From Lachnospiraceae bacterium (GTDB lineage: Bacteria > Bacillota > Clostridia > Lachnospirales > Lachnospiraceae): a stretch of 64,000 nucleotides of DNA. The translations under genes were made by a program, and so were the position numbers. The stretch is from the NCBI GenBank assembly GCA_024685005.1, contig JAIKWF010000113.1, positions 37,846 to 101,845 on the forward strand, written 5' to 3'. How positions within the stretch are numbered: the stretch's first letter is position 1; every line of letters starts with the position of its first letter. The notes under the pieces were generated by a model that was given only the letters and a program-made list of their open reading frames with translations, was not told where the DNA came from and did not search any database. Below are positions 42,987-52,276 of the stretch, in pieces.

Positions 42987-43541
42987 ATGTCAGAAGAACT
43001 GATCATAGAGCATTGTTCGCCGACGCTGGCGGGGATCAAAACGGGCAGCTTGTTTTCCGTAAGGGTGGCGGATGAAAAAGATTTAATCAGGCAGTTGCGG
43101 GATCTGAACCGGACCTTGCAACGAAAAGGGTTAAAGATTCTGATGCTGCAAAAAACAGAAACCTATGCTTTGATCTATCTGTATCGGCCGGAGCGCCTTA
43201 AGAATGATCTGAAGGATCCGCTGGCACTGAACATCCTTCAGAAAAAAGGATATATCACCGAAAGTCCGGAACAGTGTATCGGACAACTGGCAGGGCGTTT
43301 GAAAAACGACGATGTGTTTCCCCATGAGATCGGGCTCTTTTTAGGGTATCCGCCGCCGGATGTGGAAGGGTTTATAAAGCATCCGCGTAAGGGGGTAAAG
43401 TGCTGCGGTTTTTGGAAGGTCTACTCCGATCCCGAAACGGCGGAAAAAACTTTTAAGCGGTTCAGGATGTGTACGAAAGCATATCATGAGATGAATAAAC
43501 AGGGTAAATCCCTGGCGCAGTTAGCGGTGGCAACAGGCTGA
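42987..43541 (+). CDS. DUF3793 protein
   Basis: 184 residues from the ATG at 42987 with GAGAGG just upstream; the in-frame GTG at 42981 overlaps that site. The family pattern H-E-I-G-L-F-L-G-Y-P-P-x-D-V-x-G-F-I is clear near residues 110-130, with K-C-C-G-F-W-K-V-Y and R-M-C-T-K-A-Y cysteines after it. DUF3793 proteins are common in Clostridia next to flavodoxin and iron genes, as here; their function is unknown. It is soluble, with no signal peptide. Confidence 0.85.
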   Translation: MSEELIIEHCSPTLAGIKTGSLFSVRVADEKDLIRQLRDLNRTLQRKGLKILMLQKTETYALIYLYRPERLKNDLKDPLALNILQKKGYITESPEQCIGQLAGRLKNDDVFPHEIGLFLGYPPPDVEGFIKHPRKGVKCCGFWKVYSDPETAEKTFKRFRMCTKAYHEMNKQGKSLAQLAVATG

Positions 43542-43588
43542 GTGAGCCGGGTTTATAGTATAAAACATTTTAAGAAAGGAGTCTCATT

Positions 43589-44011
43589 ATGAGCAAAGTA
43601 GCAGTAGTTTTTTGGAGCGGTACAGGTAATACGGCAGCCATGGCCAGTGCAGTGGAGGCCGGCGCGAAGGACAGAGGAGCAGAGGTCAGCGTATTTGGAC
43701 CCGACGACTTCACAGCGGATAAGGTGGCAGAGTTTGACGGCATTGCCTTCGGTTGTCCTGCCATGGGGGCAGAGGTGCTGGAAGAAGCATCCTTTGATCC
43801 TATGTTTACGGAAGTGGAAGGATCTCTTTCCGGTAAGAAGGTTGCTCTGTTCGGGTCCTACGGATGGGGAGACGGTCAGTGGATGAGAGACTGGGAAGAA
43901 AGATGTATGGCAGCGGGAATTCAGCTTGCCTGTGACAGTGTAATGGCAAATAATGCCCCCGGAGAGGACGCACTGGAAGAGTGCAAGAGCCTTGGAGCAG
44001 CCCTTGTCTGA
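43589..44011 (+). CDS. Flavodoxin
   Basis: 140 residues. The FMN phosphate loop S-G-T-G-N-T lies at about 10-15, C-P-A-M-G-A near residue 60 and G-S-Y-G-W-G-D-G-Q-W near 90 close the flavin site. It is a single-domain electron carrier that often replaces ferredoxin under iron limitation, which fits its place as last gene of an iron-box operon. AAAGGAG precedes the ATG. Confidence 0.93.
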   Translation: MSKVAVVFWSGTGNTAAMASAVEAGAKDRGAEVSVFGPDDFTADKVAEFDGIAFGCPAMGAEVLEEASFDPMFTEVEGSLSGKKVALFGSYGWGDGQWMRDWEERCMAAGIQLACDSVMANNAPGEDALEECKSLGAALV

Positions 44012-44049
44012 GGATGCAAAATACAGGATCCGGTTGTCCTCTTTTTTTT
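44010..44049 (+). terminator. Terminator after flavodoxin
   Basis: GAGGA (44010-44014) can pair with TCCTC (44037-44041), or a shorter AGGA/TCCT stem can form (44025-44028, 44037-44040). An eight-base T-run follows at 44042-44049. The stem is short but the T-run is strong. Confidence 0.5.
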
Positions 44050-44056
44050 GGCTGGT

Positions 44057-44074
44057 GGTTATACAAGACTAACC
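44057..44074. promoter_or_regulatory. Metal box variant between flavodoxin and enolase
   Basis: GGTTAT-acaaga-CTAACC, one base off the shared pattern, 37 bases before the eno -35. It could be a second upstream site. Confidence 0.6.
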
Positions 44075-44111
44075 AACGGAAAAATTATGTGATAATTTTT
44101 ACGAAAAGGGG

Positions 44112-44140
44112 TTGACAGCGTAAAGGATTCGTTGTATATT
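44112..44140 (+). promoter_or_regulatory. Promoter upstream of enolase
   Basis: TTGACA at 44112-44117 and TATATT at 44135-44140 with 17-base spacing. Confidence 0.88.
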
Positions 44141-44147
44141 ACTTTAT

Positions 44148-44165
44148 GGTTAGCAGCCACTAACC
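44148..44165. promoter_or_regulatory. Metal box at the enolase promoter
   Basis: GGTTAG-cagcca-CTAACC, a perfect palindrome in the arms, starting 7 bases after the -10 box and so covering the start site. The same spacing occurs at the feo1 and ECF promoters. Confidence 0.85.
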
Positions 44166-44213
44166 GAATAAGTCATGTAGTGGCTCCCGGAAAGGCCTAT
44201 GACTTTCCGGGAG
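44155..44213 (+). ncRNA. Structured leader between metal box and enolase
   Basis: Three perfect complementarities lie within 59 bases: AGCCACTA/TAGTGGCT (44155-44162, 44178-44185), CTCCCGGAAAG/CTTTCCGGGAG (44184-44194, 44203-44213) and AAGTCAT/ATGACTT (44170-44176, 44199-44205). The third joins the loops of the first two, so either a kissing-loop or an either/or switch is possible. A short T-containing run (TTTCC) follows the second stem, making it terminator-like. No known riboswitch class is recognised. Confidence 0.6.
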
Positions 44214-44226
44214 TTTCCTCATTTAA

Positions 44227-45549
<1,323 letters not shown>

Positions 45550-45584
45550 ATAAAAGACAAGCTCATCATATTGTGTTTTTCCTC

Positions 45585-45613
45585 TTGACAGAATAACAGT
45601 GTTATGTAATAAT
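45585..45613 (+). promoter_or_regulatory. tetR promoter
   Basis: TTGACA at 45585-45590 and a TAATAAT-type -10 (about 45607-45613), 16-17 bases apart. One operator copy lies within the spacer. Confidence 0.75.
45593..45605. promoter_or_regulatory. TetR operator O1
   Basis: ATAACA-G-TGTTAT, perfect 13-bp palindrome inside the promoter spacer. The same arms occur at O2 and O3. Confidence 0.82.
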
Positions 45614-45624
45614 GCAAATGATAC

Positions 45625-45637
45625 ATAACACTGTTAT
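45625..45637. promoter_or_regulatory. TetR operator O2
   Basis: ATAACA-C-TGTTAT, perfect palindrome just after the -10. With O1 it makes a 17-bp inverted repeat (45592-45608, 45622-45638). Confidence 0.82.
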
Positions 45638-45655
45638 TTTTTGTGGAGACTTTTT

Positions 45656-46294
45656 ATGCGGGATGATAAGCAGACGAAGAAAAAGCTGACGGACTGTGCG
45701 AAGAAAGAGTTTATCGAGAAAGGGTACATGAAGGCTTCCCTTCGCAATATCTGCAAGAATGCAGGTGTGACCACAGGAGCCATGTATTTTTTCTTCAAGG
45801 ATAAAGAAGAGCTTTTTGAAAGCGTGGTGGGCGGGCCGCTTTTGCTGCTGGAACAGACCATCGGAAGCCATTTCAGTTCGGAGCAGGATCAGATGGCGGA
45901 AAGCAGCGGCATCCTGCCGGGGAATCTGGAGGATGATTATGCATCGGCTATGGAAATCTTATCGGTGCTGTTTCGCTACAAGGAAGAGTATCTGCTGCTC
46001 ATTGGGAAAGCCCAGGGATCCAGATATGAAGATATCGTAGACCGTTTTGTGGCATCGATCTACCAGCATTATCTGGAGATGTATTGCAAAATGAAAGGGT
46101 ATTCCTCTTTGCGGAATATGACAGCGGAAGATAAGTTCGTAGTGCACTGGATGTCCCACGATCAGATCGATATCTTTATTCATCTGCTGACTCATTGCAA
46201 GAGTGAAAAGGAAGCCAAAAAGCAGATGAAGAATATGTTTAACTACATGGTGGGCGGCTGGATTTCCACTATCAGAAAGCAGCCGATTCCGTAA
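45656..46294 (+). CDS. TetR-family regulator
   Basis: 212 residues from the ATG at 45656 (GGAG at 8-base spacing). The N-terminal helix-turn-helix reads A-S-L-R-N-I-C-K-N-A-G-V-T-T-G-A-M-Y-F-F-F-K-D-K-E, typical of TetR. The C-terminal ligand domain is not family-specific. Two operators in its own promoter and a third before the ABC genes suggest that it represses itself and the downstream transporter. Confidence 0.92.
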   Translation: MRDDKQTKKKLTDCAKKEFIEKGYMKASLRNICKNAGVTTGAMYFFFKDKEELFESVVGGPLLLLEQTIGSHFSSEQDQMAESSGILPGNLEDDYASAMEILSVLFRYKEEYLLLIGKAQGSRYEDIVDRFVASIYQHYLEMYCKMKGYSSLRNMTAEDKFVVHWMSHDQIDIFIHLLTHCKSEKEAKKQMKNMFNYMVGGWISTIRKQPIP

Positions 46295-46375
46295 GATGTA
46301 AATTTAGAATGATAGATCCGAATAGCAGGCGTGACGCCCGGGTTTTGGCGAAGCGCCTTTCTTCGGACCTGCTAC

Positions 46376-46388
46376 ATAACACTGTTAT
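46376..46388. promoter_or_regulatory. TetR operator O3 before the ABC/FtsX operon
   Basis: ATAACA-C-TGTTAT, identical to O2, 30 bases before the ATPase start. The promoter boxes here are unclear. Confidence 0.82.
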
Positions 46389-46418
46389 GCTAAAAGGAAG
46401 AACGTAAGGAGGATTGAA

Positions 46419-47120
46419 ATGTACGTTGAAGTAACGAATCTGAAGAAAAGTTATGGAGAAGGCGGAAGCTATGTGGAGGTATTGAAAGGCGTTTCCGTAG
46501 GCGTAGAGCAGGGAGAGATGTGCGTGATCCAGGGCACATCCGGATCCGGAAAGTCCACATTGCTTAACTGTATAGGAGGCCTGGATGATATTGACTCCGG
46601 GTCATGCAAAGTGGATGGGCTGGAGATTGCCGGTTTGAAAAAAGACAGGCTTTCCGACTACCGCAGAGATACCCTTGGCTTTGTGTTCCAGTTTTATAAC
46701 CTGGTGCCTAATCTGACGGTCAGGGAAAATATAGAAGTCTGCCGCTATCTGACAAAAGATCCTCTGGATATGGATGAACTGCTGGAGACTTTGGGACTGA
46801 AGGAACATGCGGATAAATTTCCGTCACAGCTTTCCGGAGGACAGCAGCAGCGAACGGCCATTGCCAGAGCCCTGATCAAAAATCCGAAGCTTCTTTTATG
46901 CGACGAACCCACAGGTGCGCTGGATTCTAAGACGTCCAGAGACATTCTGATCCTGCTGGAGAAGATCAATGAAAAATACGGCACCACCATGCTGATCGTA
47001 ACCCATAACAATTCCATCAAGAATATGGTACACAGAGTCATCTTTTTAAAGGACGGAGAGATCGCAAAGCAGTATACCAATGAAAAGCGTGTGCCGGCGA
47101 GAGAACTGGAGGATTTGTAA
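46419..47120 (+). CDS. ABC transporter ATPase, MacB/LolD type (TetR-controlled)
   Basis: 233 residues. Walker A is G-T-S-G-S-G-K-S-T, the signature is L-S-G-G-Q-Q-Q-R-T-A-I-A-R, Walker B is L-L-L-C-D-E-P-T-G-A-L-D. It is similar to the ATPase at 35960. Paired with the large permease next door, it probably exports a toxic or lipophilic compound sensed by the TetR protein. Confidence 0.9.
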   Translation: MYVEVTNLKKSYGEGGSYVEVLKGVSVGVEQGEMCVIQGTSGSGKSTLLNCIGGLDDIDSGSCKVDGLEIAGLKKDRLSDYRRDTLGFVFQFYNLVPNLTVRENIEVCRYLTKDPLDMDELLETLGLKEHADKFPSQLSGGQQQRTAIARALIKNPKLLLCDEPTGALDSKTSRDILILLEKINEKYGTTMLIVTHNNSIKNMVHRVIFLKDGEIAKQYTNEKRVPARELEDL

Positions 47121-47121
47121 G

Positions 47122-49854
47122 ATGCAAAAAGTGCTGAGAAAAAGAGTATTCAGAAGTCTGCGGAAGCATTTTATCAGATATGCCATGCTGGGAGCCATGA
47201 TCGCCCTGGGCATTTTTCTTGTGGTTACCATTGTAGGCTCTGCCGAAACCCTGACAAGAGGTACGGAGGAAATGGCAAATGAAACCAATCTGGAGGATGG
47301 AGAGTTTGAAGTCTTTGTTCCTCTGACCGGGGCAGAGAAGCAGCATATTGCCGATATGGGGATCACCCTGGAGGAGCAGTTCTATTTTGACCAGCAGATG
47401 GAAAAAGAGAAAGACGGAACCATCAGACTGTTCCGGGTGCGGGAGAAGATCAACAAACTTCACTTGGTAGAAGGCGAGATCCCCGCCGAAAACAATGAAC
47501 TGGCCATCGAAAAAAGATATGCCCAGGAACATGGCCTTCATACAGGAGATGTGCTCGATATTGCCGGCACAAGCTGTAAGATCTCGGGGATCGCCGTGAC
47601 GTCGGATTATGACGGCCCTTTTAAAGAGGTTTCGGATACCTCCTGTAATTCAAAACTCTTCGGCCCGGCTTTTATGACAGAGGAGGCCTATCAGGATTTT
47701 AAAACCTCCGGGAAGACCCAGAAGTCGGAGACATATCTTTATACCTATAAACTGGGAGGCGGCAAAACAGATCAGGATCTGAAGGATTATCTGAAGGATC
47801 TGAAGATCGAGGCATCGGAAGTGGAAGATCCTCTGTTTACCGAGTACTGGGACAGGACCGGTGGTGTGGAAGATAAGCTTCGCGATGCGGTAAGAGATTT
47901 AAGGGATGCAACGGATGAAGTGGCAGATGCGACAGAGGAGCTTTCCGATCACAACGGAGATATTCAGGATGGCACCGGAAAGATCATGGATGCATATCTG
48001 AAATCTACGGAAAACACCCTGAAAGGGTACGGCATGAACGTGGAGTTGTCAGAGGCTAACTACGAAAGAGAGCTTGATCGTCTGGCAAAAGCAGCGGGCA
48101 ATCCTGTTTTGGCCGCGTCTCTTTCGCAGGTAAAGGAAGAGCTTGATGATCTGAAGGATTATAAGGACGGAATAAAGGAATATACAGATGGCGTAGAGGA
48201 ACTTGGAGATGGCGTAAAAGAAATGGCCGACGGAGTGGAAGAGCTGGACGATTCGGTAAATGATGCCCTGGATGAATTTGATTTTTCGTTGTCGAATCTT
48301 ACATCGTTTTTGAAAGCATCCGATAACCAGAGAATTTTTGCCACCAAAAATGATAAGGTGGTGGATATTGAGGTGGGACTCATAGCCGGAGCCATCATCT
48401 TTATCCTGCTTGCCTATGTGATCTCGGTGTTTGTGGTACATTCCATTGAAAGCGAAAGCAGTATTATCGGAACCCTTTATTCCATGGGCGTTACGAAAAA
48501 CGATCTGCTGCTGCACTATATTTCTCTTCCTGTTGTGGTAACCTTTTTATCCGGGCTGATCGGTCTTCTGGCGGCATCCACCGGGGTGCTGGCGCCCATG
48601 ATCGCAGAAAGCTCCTATCAGTATTTTTCCATAGCGGAATTTGCTTTTACCATACCCAAGTATCTGTGGATCTATTCCATGGTGTGCCCGCCGGTTATGG
48701 CTGTGATCGTAAATGTGCTGGTGATCAGCAGCAAATTGAATCAGACCGCTCTGTCCCTGATCCGCAATGATGTAAAACAGAAAGCGACCAAAGGGATGAA
48801 GTTGAAGGGGAAAAGCTTTGTGGCTGCCTTTCGGATCCGGCAGATGATCAGGGAGCTGCGCTCAACGGCGGCGGTTGTACTGGGAATGTTCCTTTCTCTT
48901 ATGGTCTTTATGATCGGCGTGGACTGCTATATTCTTTGCAGCAATATCGCAAAAGACTATGCAAAGGATACGAAGTTTGCTTATATGTATACCTTGAAGT
49001 ATCCGGAAAAAGAACCGCCGGCCGGCGCCCATGAGGCTTATGCTTATACCTGCAAGAAAGAGGCCATGGGATTCAATTTTGACGTAACGATTCTGGGACT
49101 TACGCAGGAGGATCCGTATTTTGATGTCAAACCCGGAAAGAGCAAAACAGAAGTAGTCATCTCTTCGGCAATGGCGGAAAAATACGGTCTGAAGAAAGGA
49201 GAAGAGTTCATCCTTACGGATGAGGAAAAAGAAGTGAAGTATGCTTTTTCCGTAAAGGACATCGCAAAGTATGCTTCCGGATTCTATGTTTTTATGGATA
49301 TCGATGTGATGCGGGATATGATGGGAGAGACGTCTGATTATTATAACGTGCTGTTCTCGGATAAGTCCATTGATATCGATCCCGGAAGGCTGTACAGCGT
49401 TACAAGCAGAGAGGATGTGGTGAAGGGATCCGAGGTGTTCTCGTCCTTGATGATGCCGATGATCTATACCTTATCTTTTTCTTCCGCAATCATTTTCTGT
49501 GTGGTATTGTATTTGATGATGAAGGTTATGATCGATCGCAGCGCCCAGAATATTTCGCTGATCAAAGTCTTCGGATACAGAAGGCGGGAGATCCGCAAGC
49601 TGTATCTGGACGGCAACTTTTATACCATTTCAGTGGGAGCGCTGATCGTGCTGCCGCTGTCCAAGAAGCTGATGAATATGATGTTTCCCTTTATGATCTC
49701 CAATGTAGCCTGCGGCATGAATGTGGAAACCCCCTTTGTTTTCTACATTGTGGCATTTCTGGTGATCATTGCTTTATATTTTGTGATTAATACCCTGCTG
49801 GTCAGAAGGCTGGACCGGTATTCGCCGGCTGAGATCTTAAAAAACAGGGAGTAA
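47122..49854 (+). CDS. FtsX-type permease with YhgE-like coiled repeats
   Basis: 910 residues from the ATG at 47122; GGAGG lies near the end of the ATPase gene. The layout resembles the permease at 36680: one N-terminal helix, an extracellular domain, an FtsX core (about 430-560), a second extracellular domain and a final three-helix core. The first extracellular region (about 245-410) has repeats with Asp/Gly every seven residues (Y-T-D-G-V-E-E-L-G-D-G-V-K-E-M), the pattern seen in YhgE/phage-infection proteins. This suggests a long extended stalk. Confidence 0.85.
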   Translation: MQKVLRKRVFRSLRKHFIRYAMLGAMIALGIFLVVTIVGSAETLTRGTEEMANETNLEDGEFEVFVPLTGAEKQHIADMGITLEEQFYFDQQMEKEKDGTIRLFRVREKINKLHLVEGEIPAENNELAIEKRYAQEHGLHTGDVLDIAGTSCKISGIAVTSDYDGPFKEVSDTSCNSKLFGPAFMTEEAYQDFKTSGKTQKSETYLYTYKLGGGKTDQDLKDYLKDLKIEASEVEDPLFTEYWDRTGGVEDKLRDAVRDLRDATDEVADATEELSDHNGDIQDGTGKIMDAYLKSTENTLKGYGMNVELSEANYERELDRLAKAAGNPVLAASLSQVKEELDDLKDYKDGIKEYTDGVEELGDGVKEMADGVEELDDSVNDALDEFDFSLSNLTSFLKASDNQRIFATKNDKVVDIEVGLIAGAIIFILLAYVISVFVVHSIESESSIIGTLYSMGVTKNDLLLHYISLPVVVTFLSGLIGLLAASTGVLAPMIAESSYQYFSIAEFAFTIPKYLWIYSMVCPPVMAVIVNVLVISSKLNQTALSLIRNDVKQKATKGMKLKGKSFVAAFRIRQMIRELRSTAAVVLGMFLSLMVFMIGVDCYILCSNIAKDYAKDTKFAYMYTLKYPEKEPPAGAHEAYAYTCKKEAMGFNFDVTILGLTQEDPYFDVKPGKSKTEVVISSAMAEKYGLKKGEEFILTDEEKEVKYAFSVKDIAKYASGFYVFMDIDVMRDMMGETSDYYNVLFSDKSIDIDPGRLYSVTSREDVVKGSEVFSSLMMPMIYTLSFSSAIIFCVVLYLMMKVMIDRSAQNISLIKVFGYRRREIRKLYLDGNFYTISVGALIVLPLSKKLMNMMFPFMISNVACGMNVETPFVFYIVAFLVIIALYFVINTLLVRRLDRYSPAEILKNRE

Positions 49855-49866
49855 GAGAGGTGTGTT

Positions 49867-50655
49867 ATGTCTGTTATCGTAATGGGTTTACTGATTCCCT
49901 TTATCGGAACAACCACAGGAGCCGCCTGCGTCTTTTTTCTGCGCGGCGATCTGAAAGCCGGTGTGCAGCGGGCCCTTGCGGGATTTGCGGCAGGTGTCAT
50001 GGTGGCGGCATCCATCTGGAGTCTGCTGGTTCCGTCCATGGAGCAATGCGAAAATATGGGAAGATTTGCGTTTCTTCCTGCTTTTATCGGCTTTTGGCTG
50101 GGGATCCTGTTCCTGCTTTTGTTAGATCATGTGATCCCCCATCTGCACAGGAGCATTGATCAGACAGATCAGGTGGAAGGACCCAAAAGCCGTCTGACCA
50201 GAATGGCCATGCTGGTGCTTGCCGTTACATTGCATAATATCCCGGAGGGCATGGCTGTTGGCGTTGTATATGCGGGCCTTGTCAGCGGATCGGCTAATAT
50301 CACCGCAGGAGCGGCTCTGGCGCTGGCACTGGGTATTGCCATTCAGAATTTTCCGGAGGGAGCTATCATTTCCATGCCTCTTTATGCGGAAGGAAAAAGT
50401 AAGCCGAAGTCATTTTGGCTGGGGACGCTCTCGGGGGCAGTGGAGCCGCTGTTTGGAGGGATCACGGTGCTTTTGACCGGATTTATTGTTCCGGCCATGC
50501 CCTATCTTCTTTCCTTTGCTGCCGGCGCCATGCTTTATGTGGTGGTGGAAGAGCTGATCCCCGAAATGGCGGAAGGAAAGCATTCCAATATCGGCGTCAT
50601 GGCTTTTGCCATGGGATTCAGCCTGATGATGGCGCTGGATGTGGCGCTGGGATAA
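49867..50655 (+). CDS. ZIP-family metal transporter
   Basis: 262 residues, about eight membrane helices. The two ZIP metal-site helices carry H-N-I-P-E-G-M-A-V-G and I-Q-N-F-P-E-G-A-I, the classic H-N-x-P-E-G pattern with Gln/Asn variation in the second. Bacterial ZIPs import Zn(II), Fe(II) or Mn(II). It begins 12 bases after the FtsX gene, so it shares the TetR-controlled transcript; the link between export and ZIP import is unclear. Confidence 0.88.
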   Translation: MSVIVMGLLIPFIGTTTGAACVFFLRGDLKAGVQRALAGFAAGVMVAASIWSLLVPSMEQCENMGRFAFLPAFIGFWLGILFLLLLDHVIPHLHRSIDQTDQVEGPKSRLTRMAMLVLAVTLHNIPEGMAVGVVYAGLVSGSANITAGAALALALGIAIQNFPEGAIISMPLYAEGKSKPKSFWLGTLSGAVEPLFGGITVLLTGFIVPAMPYLLSFAAGAMLYVVVEELIPEMAEGKHSNIGVMAFAMGFSLMMALDVALG

Positions 50656-50734
50656 AAAAGGACCGGTATATACGGATCAATTGGCGTCCGCTTTTCTGAA
50701 AAGCAGGTGATTTGACAAAAAAGTCATCCGGGTA

Positions 50735-50763
50735 TTGATTTTGCTTATGGCAGATGGTATTAT
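50735..50763 (+). promoter_or_regulatory. ECF operon promoter
   Basis: TTGATT at 50735-50740 and TATTAT at 50758-50763 with 17-base spacing. Confidence 0.7.
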
Positions 50764-50769
50764 ATGAAA

Positions 50770-50787
50770 GGTTAGTTTGAACTAACC
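50770..50787. promoter_or_regulatory. Metal box 1, ECF operon
   Basis: GGTTAG-tttgaa-CTAACC, perfect arms, 6 bases after the -10, over the start site. Confidence 0.87.
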
Positions 50788-50799
50788 CCTGCTGACGCG

Positions 50800-50859
50800 T
50801 AACCGATCGTAAAAAACTCCGCTTGAATAAGAGCGGAGTATTATATGGCTAATCGGTTA
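50800..50859 (+). ncRNA. Nested stem-loops in ECF leader
   Basis: Outer arms TAACCGAT/ATCGGTTA (50800-50807, 50852-50859) enclose inner arms ACTCCGC/GCGGAGT (50816-50822, 50833-50839, 10-base loop). The outer 3' arm overlaps metal box 2. This could be an RNA element or reflect overlapping protein sites; no known class is recognised. Confidence 0.5.
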
Positions 50860-50872
50860 GCTGAAACTAACT
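50855..50872. promoter_or_regulatory. Metal box 2, ECF operon
   Basis: GGTTAG-ctgaaa-CTAACT, 37 bases before the S-component start. Together with box 1 it forms a tandem operator 85 bases apart. Confidence 0.82.
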
Positions 50873-50909
50873 GACAAAAGATTTTATATTTTAAGGAGGA
50901 GCTGTATTA

Positions 50910-51524
50910 ATGGCCAGAAGAGAGATAGCAACAACTTACATTCATGAGGATAAAAAACTGCGCACAAAAGATCTGATCTTTGCGGGAGCCTTCGGCGCAA
51001 TCTATATTGTGCTGATGCTGATGGTGGTAATGGTGGGAGGTACCATTCCGATTTTATATATCATTACACCGCTGCTTGTTGGGATCGTCTGTGCAACGAT
51101 TTATGAATTATGTGTTTTGAAAGTGCATAAATTCGGAGCGGCCCTGATCCTGGGAACCCTGTTTGCGGTAACAACATCATCCGCATATCTTCCGGGAATG
51201 CTCCTTGCGATTCTGGTTGCATTTCTGGCGGAGCTTGTGATGCTTGCGGGAAAATATCAGTCCAAAAAAATGTTTCTGCTTTCCTATGTTGTATTCAATC
51301 TGAATATGGTGTGCCCTTTCACCAATCTGTATTTTAACAGGGATTCTTTTATGGCCATGGCTACGGAATATTACAGCAAAGAATATGCCGATGGCGTGGC
51401 AGCTTTTGCCACCGGATGGCTTCCCTTTTTGCAGATCGGACTTGCCGTAGCAGGTGCTGCGATCGGTCTGGTGATCGCTTCAAAACTGATCAAAAAGCAC
51501 TTTGAAAAGGCGGGAATTGTATGA
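50910..51524 (+). CDS. ECF transporter S component, Trep_Strep/MptD type
   Basis: 204 residues, five or six membrane helices from about residue 20 onward, beginning with a basic R-T-K-D-L-I-F-A-G-A-F-G-A entry typical of this family. It gives the substrate specificity of an ECF importer. The substrate of Trep_Strep proteins is unknown to me; metal-chelate or haem transport has been suggested for related streptococcal systems, from memory. AAGGAGGAG precedes the ATG, and the stop overlaps ecfT. Confidence 0.85.
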   Translation: MARREIATTYIHEDKKLRTKDLIFAGAFGAIYIVLMLMVVMVGGTIPILYIITPLLVGIVCATIYELCVLKVHKFGAALILGTLFAVTTSSAYLPGMLLAILVAFLAELVMLAGKYQSKKMFLLSYVVFNLNMVCPFTNLYFNRDSFMAMATEYYSKEYADGVAAFATGWLPFLQIGLAVAGAAIGLVIASKLIKKHFEKAGIV

Positions 51525-52276
51525 ATCTTACGTTTTACGGAGGGCAGGAGCGGGGCCTTATAAATCTGGATCCCAGAACGAAATTTTTGATTTTTTTAGC
51601 AAGCGGTATACTGACGTTGAGCAGCTACAGTGATACCGGTGTGGCCGTATATTCTCTTTTTTTGTGCGTGGTAATTGCGCTGTGCGGAAAACCTTTAACC
51701 GCCATCAAATCGGCACTGCCCTTAGGGGTGGTGCTGTATTTGCGCGCGGTTCTTCCGCTTTCCAAGGGAGCGCCGTCTTTGATCGTTCTGCTTATAACGG
51801 CCCTTTCCACTGTATTTATGTTTGGATTTCCCATGGTAATGAGTCTTCTTCTGATCGTGAAGACTACCAGGATCAGTCAGTTCCTTTCGGCGTTTCAGGC
51901 CATGCATCTGCCGGTTAAAGTGATCATTCCCATCGCGGTGTTTTTCAGGTTTCTTCCCACGGTTGCGGATGAATGGAACGGCGTGCGTAAGGCCATGGCT
52001 TTTCGGGGGATCAGGCTAAGTCCCGTGCAGATCATCTGCCACCCCTGGAAGACCATAGAGTATGTGCTGATCCCCATGCTGTTTTCATCCATAGCCGTAA
52101 TGGAGGAACTGGCTGCTTCAACCATGGCCCGGGGCATGGATGTGGATATCAGGAGAAGCTCATATGACAGAATAAAGTTAGGCGTAGCTGACTATTGTCT
52201 GATCCTGATCATAATCGGGATGATGATCGGAGTGATGATCCTCGGCCATATGGTGAAGGGAGGCATTGCAATATGA
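51521..52276 (+). CDS. ecfT: ECF transporter T component (EcfT)
   Basis: 251 residues, about six membrane helices, with D-P-R-T-K-F near the N-terminus and the coupling-helix motif A-M-A-F-R-G-I (about 163-170) followed by S-T-M-A-R-G-M-D, the two Ala-Arg-Gly-type signatures that dock the ATPases. It overlaps the S component and the fused ATPase gene (ATGA at both ends), so the complex is co-produced. Confidence 0.92.
   Translation: MNLTFYGGQERGLINLDPRTKFLIFLASGILTLSSYSDTGVAVYSLFLCVVIALCGKPLTAIKSALPLGVVLYLRAVLPLSKGAPSLIVLLITALSTVFMFGFPMVMSLLLIVKTTRISQFLSAFQAMHLPVKVIIPIAVFFRFLPTVADEWNGVRKAMAFRGIRLSPVQIICHPWKTIEYVLIPMLFSSIAVMEELAASTMARGMDVDIRRSSYDRIKLGVADYCLILIIIGMMIGVMILGHMVKGGIAI
52176..52193. 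promoter_or_regulatory. Possible metal box inside ecfT (weak)
   Basis: AGTTAG-gcgtag-CTGACT, one mismatch in the right arm, 80 bases before the fused ATPase start. It may be chance within coding sequence. Confidence 0.25.

Noticed and set aside
44184..44213. Hairpin as the flavodoxin terminator
   Set aside because: It lies downstream of a consensus promoter for the next gene, and a separate hairpin with an eight-base T-run follows flavodoxin directly.
50848..50861. GCTAA-N4-TTAGC palindrome as an additional metal box
   Set aside because: Half-sites are in the opposite orientation with the wrong spacing; it arises from overlap with box 2 and the leader stem.
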